From Microbacterium salsuginis (GTDB lineage Bacteria > Actinomycetota > Actinomycetes > Actinomycetales > Microbacteriaceae), in the NCBI RefSeq assembly GCF_012524205.1, contig NZ_JABACI010000003.1:1-64000 (forward strand): a DNA stretch of 64,000 nt, in the 5' to 3' direction. Made by a program: the position numbers and the translations under genes. The notes beneath the pieces are model-generated. The model was not told the DNA's origin. It did not search any database and saw nothing but the letters and a program-made list of their open reading frames with translations. Each line of letters opens with the position of its first letter. Within the stretch, counting starts at the first letter, position 1. This document shows positions 7,574 to 16,303 of the stretch, in pieces.

Positions 7574-9728
7574 GGGGCACCCGCAGCACTCGGGCGCCGA
7601 TTCCGGCCGGGGCCGCGATCGTCAGGGCGTCGCCGGCGGCCGAGAGCTCCCACGCCGTGTCGCCCGCCGGGAAGATCGCCTCGGCGCCTGCAGCGCCGGG
7701 GATCGTGAAGACGCGGGATGCGGCATCCCGATCCCATACGAAGATCAGGTCGTCGTCTGCTCCGCGCAGGCCGAGGCACACGACGTCGTCGTCCCACGCG
7801 GGGAGCCCGAGCGGCCAGAACGGCGTCGCGTGTGCGAGCGCACCGCGCAGCCCCTTGTGCAGCGTGACAGCCTCGGCCATGCGCGCGCGCTGTTCGGGGC
7901 GCAGGTCGTCGAGGAAGCCCGACAGGTACAGCCTGCCGCTGAGGCCCGTGACGAGCGTGAACACCGTCTCATCGTCGCTCATCGTCCGCGCCGGATAGGC
8001 CCAGTTGCCGCACTGCTCGGGCAGGATCGACACCGGCGCCGACGCCGCGATCGGCGGGTACAGCGTGAAGTCCTGCTGGTCGCTGGTGGACTGCAGGTGC
8101 GTGACGGCGAGCAGCGAGTAGTCGGCCCGCATGGCGCCCGAGCTGCAGTTCTCGATGCGCAGCGACGGATGCCGCTCCTGCACCCGCAGCAGCCAGTCGC
8201 GGAACGCGCGGGTGTGGGCCAGCAGCCCCTCGCCCGCCGAGGTGGCGTTGCGCTCGGTGCCGGCACCGGGGTTGATGTTGTAGTCCAGCTTCAGGTAGCC
8301 GATGCCGTACTCCTCGACGAGGTGGTCGACGGTGGCATCGAGATGGGCACGGGCAGCCGGATGCCGCAGGTCGAGGTGGTAGCGGCGGTCCTCGCGCACG
8401 CGCCGGCCGAACCGCTGGAAGAAGGCCTCGTCGGGCAGGGCCGCTGCGGCCGGGCTGTCGATGCCGACGACCTCGGGCTCGAGCCACAGACCCGGCACCA
8501 TTCCGGCGAGGCGGATCTCGTCCGTCACGCCGCGCAGGCCGCCGCGGAAGCGGGCGGCGGCCTCGCGCCACTCCCCCACGGTCGACCACCAGTCGCCGGC
8601 CTCGGGGTCGGCGAACCAGCCGGCGTCGATGCAGAACACCTCGGCGCCCGCCTCCGCGGCCCGCCGCACCAGCGGCAGCAGGGCCTCGGTCGTCGGCTGG
8701 CCCATGAGGGTGTTCATGAAGTCGTTGTAGACGACCGGCAGGTCCTGCGCCTGGGCGGTGCCGCGCAGCCAGCGCCGGTAGCGGGTGAGGTGCGCGATCG
8801 CGTCGTCGCGTCCGTGAGCGGATGCCGCGAGCGCGACCGGCACGGCGGTGAAGGTCTCACCCGGCAGCAGCTCGGCGGCGAAGTGATGCTCGAGATCGGT
8901 CGGTCCGAGCAGCGACAGCACGCCGCCGGATCGGGTCTGACAGAGGTCGACGTGCCAGCCGGCGCTGGTCTCGACCTGCCAGGCCAAGGCCTCGGCCGCG
9001 CCGGCGTGCCCGTTCGAGGCCGGGTCGGCCGTGGCATCCGTCGTCGTTCGCACGAGGTAGCCGACGGGCACGTGCTCGCCGCTCGACCACGCGCCGTGGC
9101 TCGTGAGGGCGAAGTGACCGCGGCCGTCCTGGCCGTGGAGCGCGAGTGAGATGTCGGGAAGGAGCTCTCGCACCGGCGTCTCGTGCCAGCGGTTCTCGGC
9201 GAGCCATTCGCTCTCGGCGCTGCCGAGCACGAATCCGGCGAGATCGGCCTGCGAAGTGCCGAACCCGACGGTGGCCGACGACACCGCCGTCACGACGACC
9301 GGCGCGGACCCGGCATTGCGCACCTCGTTCTCGACGCGCACCGCAGCGGTTCCCGCCGGCGTCGTGAGCGTCGTGCGCACCTCGAGGCCGCTGACCGGGT
9401 CGCGCTGGTCGATGACGGCGCGGGTCTGAAGGGCATCCGAGACGACCCGCGGCGAGCCGTCCTGCACGCGCAGTCGTTCGCCCACCGACGACCGCCAATA
9501 GGCCTGGCTGGTGCGGCCACGCTGCTCGCCCGAGGTGAAGATCTCGACCAGCCCGATCGCGGCGCTGCCGAGATGCGCCGTCGCCACGGAGCGCAGCGCC
9601 ACCGGAGAGTCGGCGGTCCACGTCAGCTCGAACTGCCCGATGCGGGCGCGCACGGTCGTCGGCGGGGTCTCGACCGGACCCGCGGCGGGGTGCCGGTCGG
9701 CGGTCGTTTGGTGGGAGATCTCGGTCAC
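7566..9728 (-). CDS. Alpha-galactosidase, GH36
   Basis: This is a full-length GH36 alpha-galactosidase of 720 residues. The nucleophile is D482 in YLKLDYN and the acid/base is D550 in STSDQQD; both fit GH36, although the second motif departs from the common SDNTDA. FCIDAGWF and GLWLEPEVV are further family motifs. No signal peptide is present, so it should hydrolyse terminal alpha-galactosyl groups from imported oligosaccharides in the cytoplasm. I chose the GTG at 9728 because it lies just after the previous stop (9751); in-frame codons further upstream overlap that gene and look non-coding. The next gene overlaps its end by 8 bases. Confidence 0.9.
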   Translation of the reverse strand: MTEISHQTTADRHPAAGPVETPPTTVRARIGQFELTWTADSPVALRSVATAHLGSAAIGLVEIFTSGEQRGRTSQAYWRSSVGERLRVQDGSPRVVSDALQTRAVIDQRDPVSGLEVRTTLTTPAGTAAVRVENEVRNAGSAPVVVTAVSSATVGFGTSQADLAGFVLGSAESEWLAENRWHETPVRELLPDISLALHGQDGRGHFALTSHGAWSSGEHVPVGYLVRTTTDATADPASNGHAGAAEALAWQVETSAGWHVDLCQTRSGGVLSLLGPTDLEHHFAAELLPGETFTAVPVALAASAHGRDDAIAHLTRYRRWLRGTAQAQDLPVVYNDFMNTLMGQPTTEALLPLVRRAAEAGAEVFCIDAGWFADPEAGDWWSTVGEWREAAARFRGGLRGVTDEIRLAGMVPGLWLEPEVVGIDSPAAAALPDEAFFQRFGRRVREDRRYHLDLRHPAARAHLDATVDHLVEEYGIGYLKLDYNINPGAGTERNATSAGEGLLAHTRAFRDWLLRVQERHPSLRIENCSSGAMRADYSLLAVTHLQSTSDQQDFTLYPPIAASAPVSILPEQCGNWAYPARTMSDDETVFTLVTGLSGRLYLSGFLDDLRPEQRARMAEAVTLHKGLRGALAHATPFWPLGLPAWDDDVVCLGLRGADDDLIFVWDRDAASRVFTIPGAAGAEAIFPAGDTAWELSAAGDALTIAAPAGIGARVLRVPRG

Positions 9729-9750
9729 GGAGTCCGTCTCGTCTCGTCGT

Positions 9751-10458
9751 TCAGGAAAAGCGCAGGGCGTCGTTGCAGATGTGGATGCCGACACCGAGGA
9801 GGGCGGGAAGGAACAGGGCGAACGGCGCCCCGATGACGGGCAGAGCCGCGAGCGCGACCCCGAGGCCGAGCATCAGCAGCCAGCTCAGGGCGACGTGCGG
9901 GCGCCGGGCGATCGCCTTGGTGGCGGCGGTGAGCAGCTCCACCGGCGACCCGCCGCCGCGCACGGCCGCGACCGCACACACGGCGATCACGAGCGCGAGC
10001 ACGATTGCGGCCGCGGCCGCGGCGAACAGCAGCATCGCGTCGGAGCCGCCGAAGAGGGCGAGGTCGTAGCCGAGCAGCAGCACGAGGGCGCTCAGCGCGA
10101 TCGCGGCCCACGCGAGATTCCGTGCCCCTCGCGCGAACGAACGCCAGAACTCGCGGCCGGCGCCCCCGTCCACCCGCTCGGCGAGCAGTCTTCGCGAGCT
10201 GCGCAGCAGCGCGTACACGGCGGGAACGAGAGGGAGCAGCGACAGCGCGCCCAGCCACAGCGAGAGATGCGTGGGCTGCCACCCGATCAGCAGCGAGAAC
10301 ACGACGGCGGGGACGAGGCATGCCGCGAACGAGACCGACACCACGAAGTACTGGAACACGGCCAGCATCAGCTGGGCGACGGCACCGTCGAGCGCGAGCA
10401 CGGCACGCAGGCGTGCGAACCCGCCTACGGGACGGGAAGGGGTGGGCGCGGCGGTCAT
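9751..10458 (-). CDS. YesL-like (DUF624) integral membrane protein
   Basis: The 235-residue hydrophobic protein has about five or six predicted membrane segments and ends HICNDALRFS. Its size, segment pattern and place directly after two carbohydrate ABC permeases match the DUF624/YesL family, which commonly accompanies such transporters and whose biochemical role is unknown. The ATG at 10458 overlaps the permease stop as ATGA, so it is translationally coupled. A helper role in assembly or function of the transporter is inferred from context only. Confidence 0.7.
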   Translation of the reverse strand: MTAAPTPSRPVGGFARLRAVLALDGAVAQLMLAVFQYFVVSVSFAACLVPAVVFSLLIGWQPTHLSLWLGALSLLPLVPAVYALLRSSRRLLAERVDGGAGREFWRSFARGARNLAWAAIALSALVLLLGYDLALFGGSDAMLLFAAAAAAIVLALVIAVCAVAAVRGGGSPVELLTAATKAIARRPHVALSWLLMLGLGVALAALPVIGAPFALFLPALLGVGIHICNDALRFS

Positions 10459-11351
10459 CCCTTCACCGCCCCGACGGACATGCCCTTGATGAAGTAGCGC
10501 TGGAACGCGGCGAAGATCGCGACGGACGGGATGATCGCCAGGATCGCGCCGGTGTAGATCAGCTGCCACTGCGACGTGAGCAGACCCACCATGCGGTTGA
10601 TCGCGACGTTGATCGTTCCCGCCGACGACGAGTCGAGGAACACCAGCGGGATGAAGAAGTCGTTCCACAGCCCGAGCGCCTGGATGATGACGAACGCCGA
10701 GGTGACCGGCAGCAGCATCGGGAAGACGATCGACCAGAAGGTGCGGAACTTGCCGGCCCCGTCGATCGAGGCCGCCTCCTCGACCTCGATCGGGATGCCC
10801 TTGATGAAGCTGCAGTAGAGAAGGATGCCGAAGCTCGCCGCACCGCCGAGGTGCACCAGGATCACGCTCGTCAGGGTGCTGTAGAGGCCGACGTCATCGA
10901 AGCCCTTGACGAGCGGGATCATCCGCACCTGGAACGGGATCATGAGGCCGGCGATGAAGAGGACGTAGATCCATCGCGACGTGCGGCCGCCGACGCGCTC
11001 GATGCCGTACGCGGCCATCGGCACGATGGCGACGAGGAGCACGACCGTGGCGACCGTGATGATGAGGGTGTTCACGAGCGCTTCGCCGTAGTCGGTCTGC
11101 TGGAACAGCTGGATGTAGTTGTCGAGCGTGAACTCGGTGGGAAGCCCCATCGGGTCCATCGTGATCTCGGAGTACGACCGGAACGAGTTGAGTAGGGCGT
11201 ACAGCACCGGGCTCGCGACGATCAGCACGAGCACCGCGAGCACGACCATGACGACGATCTGGCCGGGGGTGAGCTTCTTGCGGGTGCGGTCGCGGCGCGG
11301 CTTCTGTCGCTTCTCGCCCGGGGCGACGAGCAGTTCGGTCTCGGTGCTCAT
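10455..11351 (-). CDS. Carbohydrate ABC transporter permease, MalG type
   Basis: This 298-residue inner-membrane permease has six predicted transmembrane helices. The cytoplasmic EAA loop reads EVEEAASIDGAGKFRTF and continues to the conserved I-x-LP end. It ends GMSVGAVKG, the usual C-terminal pattern for MalG-type subunits. The start at 11351 overlaps the upstream permease stop as ATGA. It should form the membrane channel with the MalF-type partner. No ATPase gene is in the operon, so a shared MsmK-like ATPase encoded elsewhere is probable. Confidence 0.93.
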   Translation of the reverse strand: MSTETELLVAPGEKRQKPRRDRTRKKLTPGQIVVMVVLAVLVLIVASPVLYALLNSFRSYSEITMDPMGLPTEFTLDNYIQLFQQTDYGEALVNTLIITVATVVLLVAIVPMAAYGIERVGGRTSRWIYVLFIAGLMIPFQVRMIPLVKGFDDVGLYSTLTSVILVHLGGAASFGILLYCSFIKGIPIEVEEAASIDGAGKFRTFWSIVFPMLLPVTSAFVIIQALGLWNDFFIPLVFLDSSSAGTINVAINRMVGLLTSQWQLIYTGAILAIIPSVAIFAAFQRYFIKGMSVGAVKG

Positions 11352-12382
11352 GCCTGGATCTCCCTCTTGCGCATGTAGGCGTTGGCCGCCACCGTGCTCA
11401 CGATCACGACGAGGAACAGCACGATCGCCGCAGCGCTGCCGAACCCCGCGCGGTACTCGCCGAAGCCGACCTTGTAGATGAAGAACGCCATCGTCTCGCT
11501 GACGAACCCGGGACCTCCCGAGGTGAGGACCATGACCTGGTCGAAGATCGTCCACCCCGCGATCATCGCGAGGGTCATGTTGACGGTGACCGCACCGGCG
11601 AGCATCGGCCATGTCACGTGCCGGAACACCTGCCGGCTGTTCGCCCCGTCGATGCGGGCGGCCTCGATGAGGTCCTGCGGCACCGACTGCAGGTTGGCGA
11701 GGTAGATCAGGGTGGTGTTGCCGCCGAGCGTGAAGCACGTGATGAACAGGATGACCCACACGACGATCGAGCTGTCGCCGAGCCAGTCGCGAGCCCAGTC
11801 CGGCAGTCCGATGTCGCGCAGGAACATGTTCACGGCACCGAAGTTGTAGTTGAGCAGGTACTTCCAGATCGTCGCGAGGATGAACGCGCTCACGAGGGAC
11901 GGCAGGTACACGGCGGTGCGGAACAGGCCCTGCCACCGGCCGACCTTGTCGAGCATGAGAGCGACGGCGAGCGAGATGGCGTTGATGATGACGGCCGAGC
12001 CGAGCCCGAGGATGAGCGTGTTCTTGACCGCGTTCCAGAACCGGCCGCTGACGAGGATCTCTTCATAGTTGCGGCCGCCGACGTAGTCGTAGTCGGGGCT
12101 GATGCCGTCCCAGTTCGTGAAGCTCAGCTGCAGGGACTGCAGCGAGGGCACGATGACCATCAGCAGGTAGATGACCATGGCCGGCGCGATGAAGCCGAGC
12201 ATCACCCACCGCGCGGCGCGGAACCGGCGCACCCGCCGCTGCTGCGGCTCGGGTCCTCGCGGCAGGAACGGGACGTCGTCCGGGGCGCCCTCCGGCGCAC
12301 CGTCCAGCGGTCCTTCTCCGCTCAGCCGCACGGCGGCGCCGACGACCTGGGTCTGGCCCGGCAGAGCGCTCTGATCAGTCAT
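11348..12382 (-). CDS. Carbohydrate ABC transporter permease, MalF type
   Basis: This 344-residue permease has a long cytoplasmic N terminus (about 75 residues, Pro- and Gly-rich), six predicted helices and the EAA loop QDLIEAARIDGANSRQVF followed by the family LP-like end. The ATG at 12382 is preceded by a strong AGGAGG-type site; sequence further upstream is GC-rich hairpin. It pairs with the MalG-type subunit and overlaps it by 4 bases. It lies 160 bases after the binding-protein gene, separated by a strong hairpin that may lower expression of downstream genes. Confidence 0.92.
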   Translation of the reverse strand: MTDQSALPGQTQVVGAAVRLSGEGPLDGAPEGAPDDVPFLPRGPEPQQRRVRRFRAARWVMLGFIAPAMVIYLLMVIVPSLQSLQLSFTNWDGISPDYDYVGGRNYEEILVSGRFWNAVKNTLILGLGSAVIINAISLAVALMLDKVGRWQGLFRTAVYLPSLVSAFILATIWKYLLNYNFGAVNMFLRDIGLPDWARDWLGDSSIVVWVILFITCFTLGGNTTLIYLANLQSVPQDLIEAARIDGANSRQVFRHVTWPMLAGAVTVNMTLAMIAGWTIFDQVMVLTSGGPGFVSETMAFFIYKVGFGEYRAGFGSAAAIVLFLVVIVSTVAANAYMRKREIQA

Positions 12383-12406
12383 GGAGGCCTCCTCGGCTCC
12401 GTGGCC

Positions 12407-12432
12407 GCGGGGGCCCCGGGGGGGGCCCCCGC
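12407..12432 (-). terminator. GC hairpin between binding-protein and permease genes
   Basis: GCGGGGG (12407-12413) pairs with CCCCCGC (12426-12432), with further G/C pairing possible in the loop. It sits in the only sizeable gap inside the transporter operon. Intercistronic hairpins after binding-protein genes commonly act as partial terminators or 3' RNA stabilisers, giving more binding protein than permease. The surrounding runs of G and C also make this stretch prone to sequencing error. Confidence 0.5.
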
Positions 12433-12542
12433 ACCCCGCACCGTTTGGGCAACCCGCCGGCGCACTTTTCGTTTCTGGGGGCCGCGTGGGCTCGGGGCGC
12501 GGGTGGCGGGGGCGCGCGGCCGGGGCCCCGCGACGGTTTCGG

Positions 12543-13907
12543 TCAGCCCGCGGCGACCGTCTTGTCGAACTCTGCCTGGACCTTCGCGATCGTGTCGTCG
12601 ATCGAGCTCTGTCCGTCCTGCAGCTCGATCCGCGCCTGGCGGAAGAAGGTGTTGAACGCGCTGAACGTCGACAGCTCCGACACGTTCTCGAACCACGCCA
12701 GGTTCGGGTTCTCCAGCAGGGCGAAGTAGTCCTCGGCACCCGGGATCGACGTGTTGCGCTCGATCTCGTCGGCCGCGACGATGTTGGGCGCGAGCCAGCC
12801 GTTCTCCTCCATGAGGTTCGCGGTGTCGACCTGGTAGAAGAACTCCAGGAACTCCGTAGCCGACGCCAGCTGGGCCTCGTCCTCGGCCGCCTGTGCCGAG
12901 ATCGCGAGACCGCCGGCGGTGTCGCCGTTCACGGCGTTCTTGAGCACGTTGATCGCGCCGTCCTCGTCCGGGACGATGAACAGCCCGGCGTTGAACTCGG
13001 GGTCGACCTTGTTGATGTCGTTGAGCCGACCGATGCCCGCCGACGACGTCGCCATGACGGCCATGTCGTTGACCAGCAGCGTCGTGGTCTGCGCGTCGGC
13101 GGTGGACTGCCACCCCTCGAGGACGTACTCGTTGGTGATGTCGACCAGCTCCTGCAGCGGCTCGCGCAGGTCTTCGATCGTCGCGTCGCCCGCGGCCGCC
13201 GCGTTCCAGAAGCCGCCCTCGTCGGACCACTCGGCGAAGTACGGCGCGGCCAGCTGCTTCCACAGCTGGTCGCTCGGCCACACCTCGGCCGCGGCGGTCG
13301 CCAAGGGCGCCTGCCCGTTCGCCTTGATGTCGCCCAGCAGGTCGAGGAAGTCCTGGTACGTCTCGGGCACCTCGAGGTCGTTCTCCTCGAAGTAGTCCTT
13401 GTTGTATACGATGTTGAGCCCGATCTCGCCGTTGAGCGCGCTGTAGGGCACCGTGTAGACGTTCCCGTCCGAGGCGGTGCCGACCGCCTCGGGGTCGATC
13501 AGCTCGGTCACCGAGTCGGGAATCGGGGCGAGCTTGCCGGCGTCGACGTAGGTCAGGGTGTCGCGCATGTCGACCACTGCGGGCCAGTTGCCGGTGGCAT
13601 CCATCGTCTTCAGTGCTGTCGCGTAGTCGCTGCCCGCCGGAAGCGGGTCGAGCTGGACGGTCGTCGTCTCGCTCTGCTCGTTGAACGAGTCGACGACGGA
13701 CTCGACGACCGAGTTCCAGGTCTCGTCGCCGGTGGCGTAGAGGAAGCGGATCGTCGTCTCCTCGGTGGTGGCGTCACCCTCGTTGCTCGGGGCGGCGCAG
13801 CCGGCGAGCGCGAGGCTCGCGGCGGCGATTCCCGCGGCTCCGAGGATCCAGGCCGAGCGGCGGCCCACTCGGGCGCGCACACCTGCCCGCGTCGTTACGT
13901 CGTGCAT
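12543..13907 (-). CDS. Carbohydrate ABC transporter solute-binding lipoprotein
   Basis: This 454-residue extracellular binding protein (SBP family 1) starts at the ATG at 13907 behind AAGGGAG. Residues 1-36 form a lipoprotein signal peptide with the lipobox LALAGC and lipidated C37. The remainder has the typical two-lobe pattern, including FNEQSETTTVQLDPL early in lobe 1 and GGLAISAQAAEDEAQL later. It should capture an oligosaccharide at the outer membrane face and deliver it to the two permeases encoded downstream. A LacI-type operator lies 55 bases upstream. The ligand is not determined; the linked alpha-galactosidase suggests galactose-containing oligomers. Confidence 0.92.
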   Translation of the reverse strand: MHDVTTRAGVRARVGRRSAWILGAAGIAAASLALAGCAAPSNEGDATTEETTIRFLYATGDETWNSVVESVVDSFNEQSETTTVQLDPLPAGSDYATALKTMDATGNWPAVVDMRDTLTYVDAGKLAPIPDSVTELIDPEAVGTASDGNVYTVPYSALNGEIGLNIVYNKDYFEENDLEVPETYQDFLDLLGDIKANGQAPLATAAAEVWPSDQLWKQLAAPYFAEWSDEGGFWNAAAAGDATIEDLREPLQELVDITNEYVLEGWQSTADAQTTTLLVNDMAVMATSSAGIGRLNDINKVDPEFNAGLFIVPDEDGAINVLKNAVNGDTAGGLAISAQAAEDEAQLASATEFLEFFYQVDTANLMEENGWLAPNIVAADEIERNTSIPGAEDYFALLENPNLAWFENVSELSTFSAFNTFFRQARIELQDGQSSIDDTIAKVQAEFDKTVAAG

Positions 13908-13962
13908 GTGATCTCCCTTGATTCGTGCCGGAACGTTTCCGTCCGGGCGAGCGTACCTCAAA

Positions 13963-13980
13963 GTGGACAACGTTTGCCAC
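13963..13980 (-). promoter_or_regulatory. LacI-family operator before the transporter operon
   Basis: GTGGACAACGTTTGCCAC is an 18-bp near-palindrome centred on CG. It lies between the lacI-type stop codon and the binding-protein start. It shares 15 of 18 positions with the site at 3925-3942. This is the likely main control point for the eight-gene transport and hydrolase operon. Confidence 0.8.
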
Positions 13981-14021
13981 TTGTTTGCGAAATTGCCTCG
14001 CGAAGGGCGGAACGGCGCTGT

Positions 14022-15059
14022 TCAGCGCCCGTCGAGAGGCACGCCATGGAGGATCGGCGTCGCGCTCAGGGCGACGGCATCCCTCCCGTCCGGCTCGTCG
14101 AGAACCAGCGCGAGGGCCGCGCCCCCGAACTCCTCGAGCGGCACCTCCACCGTGCTGAATCCGGGCAGCACGTCGCCCAGCATCGGCACGTGGTCGAAGC
14201 CGGTCACCTCGATGCCGTCGGGGAACTCCACGCCCAGCTCGCGCAGGCGCGCGATGACGCCGACCGCCATCGCGTCGCTCATCGCGGCGATGACGTCGAA
14301 GTCGGGGAGGCGATCGCGCAGCTCGTCCACGGCGCGGTAGCCGCCGTCGCGCGAGAACTCGGTGTGCACGACGTCTCGGTCGTCGACGGCGATCCCCCGC
14401 TCGGCGAGGCCCTCGACGAAACCTCCGACGCGCTCGAGCGCGGTGACCTCGGCGTCGGGGCCCGACACGATCGCGAACCGGCGCTTGCCGGCGTCGGCGA
14501 GGCCTTGCGCGAGGCGCCGGGCCGCGCCGCGGTTGTCGACGGTCACAGTCGGAAAGCCGAGATCGTTGTCGCCGATCACCACGACCTTCGCGCCGTGCTC
14601 GCTCAGCACCGAGAGCTGTTCCTTGACGGATGCCTCGCGCCCGGCGTCGACCGTGCGGCTCGTGGCCATCACGACGGCGAGGTGGCGCTCGCCGCGCAGC
14701 TGCGTGAGCAGCTCGATCTCGCGGGCCGAGTCGTCGCGGGTGGTGCGGACGGCGACCGAGACGCCCCGCTCCTCCGCCGCGTGCATCATGCCCGAGATCA
14801 TGGTCGCCGACCCGAAGTCGTCGATGTCGCCGACGATGAATGCGACCGTGCGCGACCGACCCCCCTTGATCGTCTGAGCCGCCGGACTCACCGCGTAGCC
14901 CAGAGTGCGCGCGGCCTCCTCGACGCGCGTGCGCAGCTCGGGCGAGCCGCTCTGCTTGCCGCGGACCCCGCCGTTCAGCGCGCGCGAGGCGGCCGGAACC
15001 GACACGCCCGCGAGCCGGGCGACGTCCGCGAGCGTGGCGGGCTTGGCGGTTTTCGACAT
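14022..15059 (-). CDS. LacI-family transcriptional regulator
   Basis: This 345-residue regulator has an N-terminal LacI helix-turn-helix (TLADVARLAGVS, residues 9-20, with the hinge-entry ASRALNG) and a periplasmic-binding-protein-like sensor domain. The ATG at 15059 follows AGGGGAG at good spacing; upstream in-frame sequence belongs to the 92-bp repeat and is not coding. It lies directly before the transporter operon, and operator-like palindromes precede its own gene, the operon and the lyase-like gene. It is therefore probably the local, autoregulated repressor. The inducer is unknown. Confidence 0.93.
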   Translation of the reverse strand: MSKTAKPATLADVARLAGVSVPAASRALNGGVRGKQSGSPELRTRVEEAARTLGYAVSPAAQTIKGGRSRTVAFIVGDIDDFGSATMISGMMHAAEERGVSVAVRTTRDDSAREIELLTQLRGERHLAVVMATSRTVDAGREASVKEQLSVLSEHGAKVVVIGDNDLGFPTVTVDNRGAARRLAQGLADAGKRRFAIVSGPDAEVTALERVGGFVEGLAERGIAVDDRDVVHTEFSRDGGYRAVDELRDRLPDFDVIAAMSDAMAVGVIARLRELGVEFPDGIEVTGFDHVPMLGDVLPGFSTVEVPLEEFGGAALALVLDEPDGRDAVALSATPILHGVPLDGR

Positions 15060-15077
15060 CGGCTCCCCTGGACTCGT

Positions 15078-15095
15078 GCTGATAACGCTATCCAG
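15078..15095 (-). promoter_or_regulatory. LacI-family operator before the regulator gene
   Basis: GCTGATAACGCTATCCAG has the same central-CG architecture as the two operators at 3925 and 13963, and its right half (GCTATCCA) is the complement of the left half of the site at 3925 (TGGATAGC). It sits 18 bases upstream of the regulator start codon, which suggests autoregulation. Confidence 0.65.
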
Positions 15096-15148
15096 TATCC
15101 CCGATGCTCCTCGCCGCCCCGCCGGGACCGCGCTCGGCCTAATCTCGG

Positions 15149-15240
15149 ATCCGGAAACCGGAGAATCGTCCCGTTTCCGGATCCCGGGGGCCTCAGCATC
15201 CGGAAACTCGCACGAAGTCCGGTTTCCGGATCCGGCAACC
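15149..15240. repeat. 92-bp nested palindromic repeat, copy 2
   Basis: Same length and layout as the element at 219-310. The outer arms, 15149-15163 and 15218-15232, are again an exact 15-bp inverted repeat (GATCCGGAAACCGGA). The inner arms are less complementary than in copy 1. It lies upstream of the LacI-type regulator and next to a copy of a different intergenic repeat. Confidence 0.8.
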
Positions 15241-15265
15241 GGGGAACGAGCGACGCACAAGGCCC

Positions 15266-15305
15266 CGCTCGTTGAGCGAGCGAAGCGAGACGAAACGCCC
15301 CGAAC
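15266..15305 (+). repeat. GAGCGAGCGAAG-type intergenic repeat
   Basis: Contains the core GTTGAGCGAGCGAAGCGAGA followed by CGAAACGCCCCGA. Near-identical cores occur at 27056, 45221 and 45281, with related copies at 6561, 50971, 51021 and 63422. It sits about 40 bases beyond the stop of the universal stress protein gene. Confidence 0.85.
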
Positions 15306-15345
15306 CGCCGTCGCACGCCCGGGGGCGTGCGGGACGCGCCGTGGG

Positions 15346-16185
15346 TCAGCGGACGACGGCGGTCACTGTCGCAAGGCGAGCGAGCACCTCGTGGCTGATC
15401 GAGCCGAGCAGGAACCGGGCGAGCACGCCGCGGCCGTGGGAGCCGACGACCGCGAGCCGCGCGGATCCGGCCAAGTCGTTGATCACCTGCGAGGGGTAGC
15501 CCCGCTGCACCTTGCGCACGATCTCGAGGTCGGGGTACTGGCCGCGCAGCCCGGCGAGTGCCAGCGCCTGCGCCTCCTCGGTCAGCTTCTCCATGTTGTC
15601 GAGATACTCCACCGGGTACACGCCCATGTTGCGCGGGGCCTCCAGCGGGGTCCATACCGAGACGGCGATGAGCGGCTCGCCGAGCCGGTCCGCCTCGGCC
15701 GCGGCGAACGCCACGGCCTTCTCCGACACCGGTGAGCCGTCGACCCCGACGACGACTCCCGAGCGGTCCGACACGTCCACATCGGGCACCACGACGACGG
15801 GGCAGCGCGCGCCGGCCGCGATCCGCAGTCCGTGCGCGCCGCGAGCGCGCCTGCCGCCTGGCCCGTCGTAGTCGCTGCCGATGACCAGGAGCGACGCGTC
15901 GGCCGAGGCATCCGTCAGCACCGCCACCGGGTTGCCGCGGTCGACGCGCATCAGCACCTTCAGCCCGAGACGGGGAAGACCGGATGCCTCGGCTTCCACG
16001 CGCTCGCGGGCCTCGGCGACGGCGTGGTCGAGGACGGCGTCTTCGCCCACCGCTCCGATGGCGCCGCCGACGACCTCGATCAGCTTGAGCGGCAGGCGAT
16101 GCGCGGCGGCGCGCTTCGCCGCCCACTCGACCGCGCGGTGCGAAGCGGGCGCCGACGTGACTCCGACGACGATGGGATCGGCCAT
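15346..16185 (-). CDS. Tandem universal stress protein (UspA family)
   Basis: The 279-residue protein contains two UspA domains, about residues 4-140 and 147-279. The second has a clear ATP-binding signature, GSHGRGVLARFLLGSISHEV; the first (GSDYDGPGGRR...GAHG) is less canonical. The ATG at 16185 follows GAGGAGCC. Two-domain Usp proteins are typical of actinobacteria and are associated with dormancy or stress, but the target here is unknown. Its upstream region holds two copies of a 14-bp palindrome that may be operators. It is not obviously part of the glycan operon. Confidence 0.9.
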   Translation of the reverse strand: MADPIVVGVTSAPASHRAVEWAAKRAAAHRLPLKLIEVVGGAIGAVGEDAVLDHAVAEARERVEAEASGLPRLGLKVLMRVDRGNPVAVLTDASADASLLVIGSDYDGPGGRRARGAHGLRIAAGARCPVVVVPDVDVSDRSGVVVGVDGSPVSEKAVAFAAAEADRLGEPLIAVSVWTPLEAPRNMGVYPVEYLDNMEKLTEEAQALALAGLRGQYPDLEIVRKVQRGYPSQVINDLAGSARLAVVGSHGRGVLARFLLGSISHEVLARLATVTAVVR

Positions 16186-16303
16186 GATGGGCTCCTCTCG
16201 GATGCCCTCAGAGTAGACCCACGGAGCATCTCGGCACGCCTTCCACACGGCTGCGACGCCCCGGGCCGGAACCGCGTTCTGCGGCGCGGGTCCAGGAATA
16301 CGA

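Noticed and set aside
12381..15275. 964-codon plus-strand frame across the binding protein and LacI genes
   Set aside because: Shadow frame; both minus-strand genes have clear families, ribosome-binding sites and operators.
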